From Cornus controversa (Eukaryota > Streptophyta > Magnoliopsida > Cornales > Cornaceae): a DNA stretch of 64,000 nt. Under the pieces are notes generated by a model. That model searched no databases. It had not been told where the DNA came from and was given only the letters and a program-made list of their open reading frames with translations. Each line of letters begins with the position of its first letter. Position 1 is the first letter of the stretch. The stretch is from NCBI GenBank assembly GCA_026545225.1, contig CM048848.1:45758806-45822805 (forward strand), in the 5' to 3' direction. Below, one piece after another: positions 61,759 to 64,000 of this stretch. The position numbers and the translations under genes are program-made.

Positions 61759-62039
61759 GGCTTTCATAGAAAGAGAAACGACTGCCATAGATACAGTGGA
61801 AAGAGAGAGCCTAAAAACAAAGTCAGAGTTTCGAAAATAGTCAAGCTAACAAGCGTCCATGGATTTCAAGAAGCTAACAAGAATGCCTTGATTGTAGAAG
61901 TAGATTAAGGGGTGACCACCCAGGAGCTTGAGAAAGAGAGAACACGACAGGACCATAAAAACAGACATGGCCATATTTGAAGAGTTGGAGACTACAATCT
62001 CAAGTGGTTGAACCCAGATCAATAGTAGAACTCTGAATC

Positions 62040-62240
62040 AACAGACACTGACCTTCTTTTAGTTGAAGGATAAGTGAGAAAACGGATCCACACTTTCATG
62101 CCTGAAATCTAATGAAAAGACCACATATCACATGGTTGGTAATGATCAAGAAAATCAGAAGATATCACACAAATTGATTGAAGACAAATTAAAGAAGACT
62201 TTAAATTAGAATAATATGTGATAATAATATCACTTATGTC
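62040..62240. repeat. Dispersed copy of block E
   Basis: gaaggataagtgagaaaacgg, cctgaaatctaatgaaaaga and catggttggtaatgatcaag match the E blocks near 8790-8900, 12085-12180 and 14525-14620 in the same orientation. Confidence 0.8.
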
Positions 62241-62829
62241 ACTGTTCGACTCCAAGTGTGCCCTCTAGGAGTACACTTGCTCGTAAATTCTTAGTGCATG
62301 AACGTGTTAGAATCTTTTGATTCATATTTATAGGCTAAATGAGAGTCAAGAAAATATTTTTGATTGTCGTACGACTTTCAGAGCCATGAGTTTGCACCTT
62401 TGTGGAATTTGACTATGATGATTGAGAAGAGCAGGAATGATGACCATCTTAAAGGTTCGTAATACTTCGGCCTTAATTAAAGGGTACTGTTAAGCTTGAA
62501 GCTTGGTTGATAACGGTTCAGGACAGAAACCACAAGTGAGATAATGAGATACCTTTTAAAAAAGATGTAAGCTTTCTTCATTAACTTAATTCAGTACAAT
62601 TAGACTCAGTTACATGTTCTTGGATGGTATAATGTAAAATAGGCCTACTTACATTCTAAAAGGTTTATTAGTTGAAACAATGGTTACTTATGACAAGTTG
62701 GAAAGTAAGGATTATACTACCACATGCGAGTAAAAATATAAACTAAAGATTATTTAAGTTTACACTACCACAAGCATGTAAAGAAATGAAAGTGCAGATT
62801 TAGCTATCGTAAGTGAGTAAAGTTAATCT
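62241..62829. other. Unassigned intergenic DNA
   Basis: No domain or element end is recognised. It precedes the gag remnant and could be part of the same decayed retroelement. Confidence 0.35.
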
Positions 62830-63395
62830 TCATCTCTCACCACTTCGGGTGCAAAGCGTAAAAAAGAAATAAACTTGTTCTCATATTAATTTTGGTCATG
62901 CCGTCATGAACAAGTTTCTCAAATTCTTTCCTCAACACCCTCCTCTTTGGTCTAGGAAAATAATGCTCAAAGAATAGAGTATTAAACTCTTCCCACATCG
63001 TCTCAACATCATGCGTGTCAGTCACTCACCGACTTCCACCAAAGTTCAGTACCACCCGAAAACAAGTATATAGCAATAATTACTTTCATGCCATCATCGG
63101 GCGTATATATCATCTTTAAGTGCTTCTCCACTTGTTTCAATCAACTATCCGCTATCAACGGATCTGAACTCCCCTCAAAACTAGGAGGCATCAATTTATT
63201 GAATCGAGTGATAAACTTGAATTGCCTCTCACTTTCACTCTCTTCCGGTTGCACTACCGGTTATTGCATTTCATTAACTACCGTTCTTACAAAGTCTTTG
63301 AGGGCCATGGTCATGTTAGCGACCAAACTGTTCACCTCGGGTACTTCACCCTCAACTGCTCCTCCTCAGCGTCTAGGTAGCATATTTTTATATGT
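62830..63395 (-). pseudogene. Retrotransposon gag pseudogene (Ty3/gypsy type)
   Basis: On the minus strand, from about 63355 downward, the reading is VPEVNSLVANMTMALKDFV, then RQFKFITRFNKLMPPSFEG, KQVEKHLKMIYTPDDGMKV and WEEFNTLFFEHYFPRPKRRV. This order and the PPSFEG, LKQVEKHL and WEEF..F...YFP phrases are those of plant gypsy gag domains. At least two in-frame stops and a frameshift near 63022 break it. No protease or RT is attached, and no LTR is recognised next to it. Confidence 0.85.
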
Positions 63396-63689
63396 TCAAG
63401 ATATAGGTCAACACAATAAGTTATCTTATGCTATTTACTCAACACGATCAACTATATACAACATAACAACATGTTATTAGATGTATTCGGATGTGAAATT
63501 GATTTTGCAAATTAGTGAATAGATTGTGAAATGGTCTCGGGCATTGCTTATTGTTACTTTTTTAATATTTGGTTTCTATTATATGTATGGAAGTGTAAAA
63601 ATTTCTTCAAACCATCTCATTTATTCTTCTACCCTAATTTCAAATCTAACAATCTATTAGGGAAATTAGAATTATTTTTTTAGTAGGAC

Positions 63690-64000
63690 ATAAATATTCA
63701 CCGGCAGTTTTTACTGTTGGTAACAGTATATTCAGTTATTTCACCAGCAGTTTAGAGAAAACTGCTAGTAAAAAAAGTAATTACTGACAGTTTATAGCTA
63801 TTTTCTGGCCAATAAAATCGCAAGTAAAAGTTTCATCTCCGATGGGTTTAAAAAAATTGCCAGTAATTACTGGCGGATCATGAAAACCGCTAGTAATTTT
63901 GTACTGGTGAACCTTTTCTGATAAATTTTAAATCATCAGTAAAATTATTACTAACAATTTTCTGAATATTTTTTGGCACTTTAAATTGACGGTGATAGTT
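63690..64000. repeat. Possible DNA-transposon subterminal repeats, cut by the window end
   Basis: Short motifs recur in both orientations: caccagcagttt, actgctagtaa, ttgccagtaattactggcgg and aaccgctagtaatt. Clustered short direct and inverted motifs like these are typical of CACTA subterminal regions. No CACTA terminus is visible, and the sequence stops at the window edge. Confidence 0.4.

Overview
The window is nuclear DNA from a flowering plant, most likely a eudicot. It is AT-rich, with many (AT)n, (CT)n and (GAA)n microsatellites. Its two genes have plant-specific architectures and plant-type introns, and most of the rest is transposable-element debris with plant-type ends. I cannot name the species. 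There is no operon structure, CRISPR array, rRNA gene or tRNA gene that I can support.

Only two intact protein-coding genes are supported. (1) A plus-strand, three-exon gene at 26921-29966 encodes a 636-residue BURP-domain protein of the polygalacturonase-1 non-catalytic beta-subunit type: signal peptide, 21 FxxY motifs, and a C-terminal domain with CH-X10-CH-X27-CH-X25-CH. (2) A minus-strand, three-exon gene at 40339-43902 encodes a 632-residue LRK10L-type receptor kinase: cysteine-rich GUB_WAK-type ectodomain, one transmembrane helix, and a non-RD kinase. Both act at the cell wall or cell surface, but nothing in the sequence links them functionally.

Layout: 0-7.7 kb holds a tandem duplication of about 2.3-2.6 kb, with a hAT insertion in the first copy and an empty site in the second. 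8-17 kb is an array of diverged 2.5-3 kb units of unknown identity, interrupted by a complete 507-bp TRIM retroelement. 17-26.4 kb is tandem repeats, a hairpin repeat and a MULE-like element whose empty site is also present. 26.8-30 kb is the BURP gene. 31-39 kb holds a TIR element, an LTR-like stretch with a nested one-LTR TRIM, a dead hAT transposase and a complete 1.5-kb non-autonomous LTR retroelement. 40-44.3 kb is the receptor kinase with a GAA-rich minisatellite upstream. 44.4-54.4 kb holds a hAT element, a LINE remnant, a probable solo LTR with a nested solo TRIM LTR, and a dead Ty3/gypsy pol. 54.4-64 kb holds a 160-bp tandem repeat, two inverted MULE-like copies, a T-rich minisatellite, more copies of the 8-17 kb unit, a gag remnant and a possible DNA-transposon end.

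Several insertions could be delimited to the base because target-site duplications or undisturbed paralogous sites are visible. The least explained structure is the diverged array at 8-17 kb, with related blocks 40-50 kb away. It has no convincing ORF or recognisable terminus.
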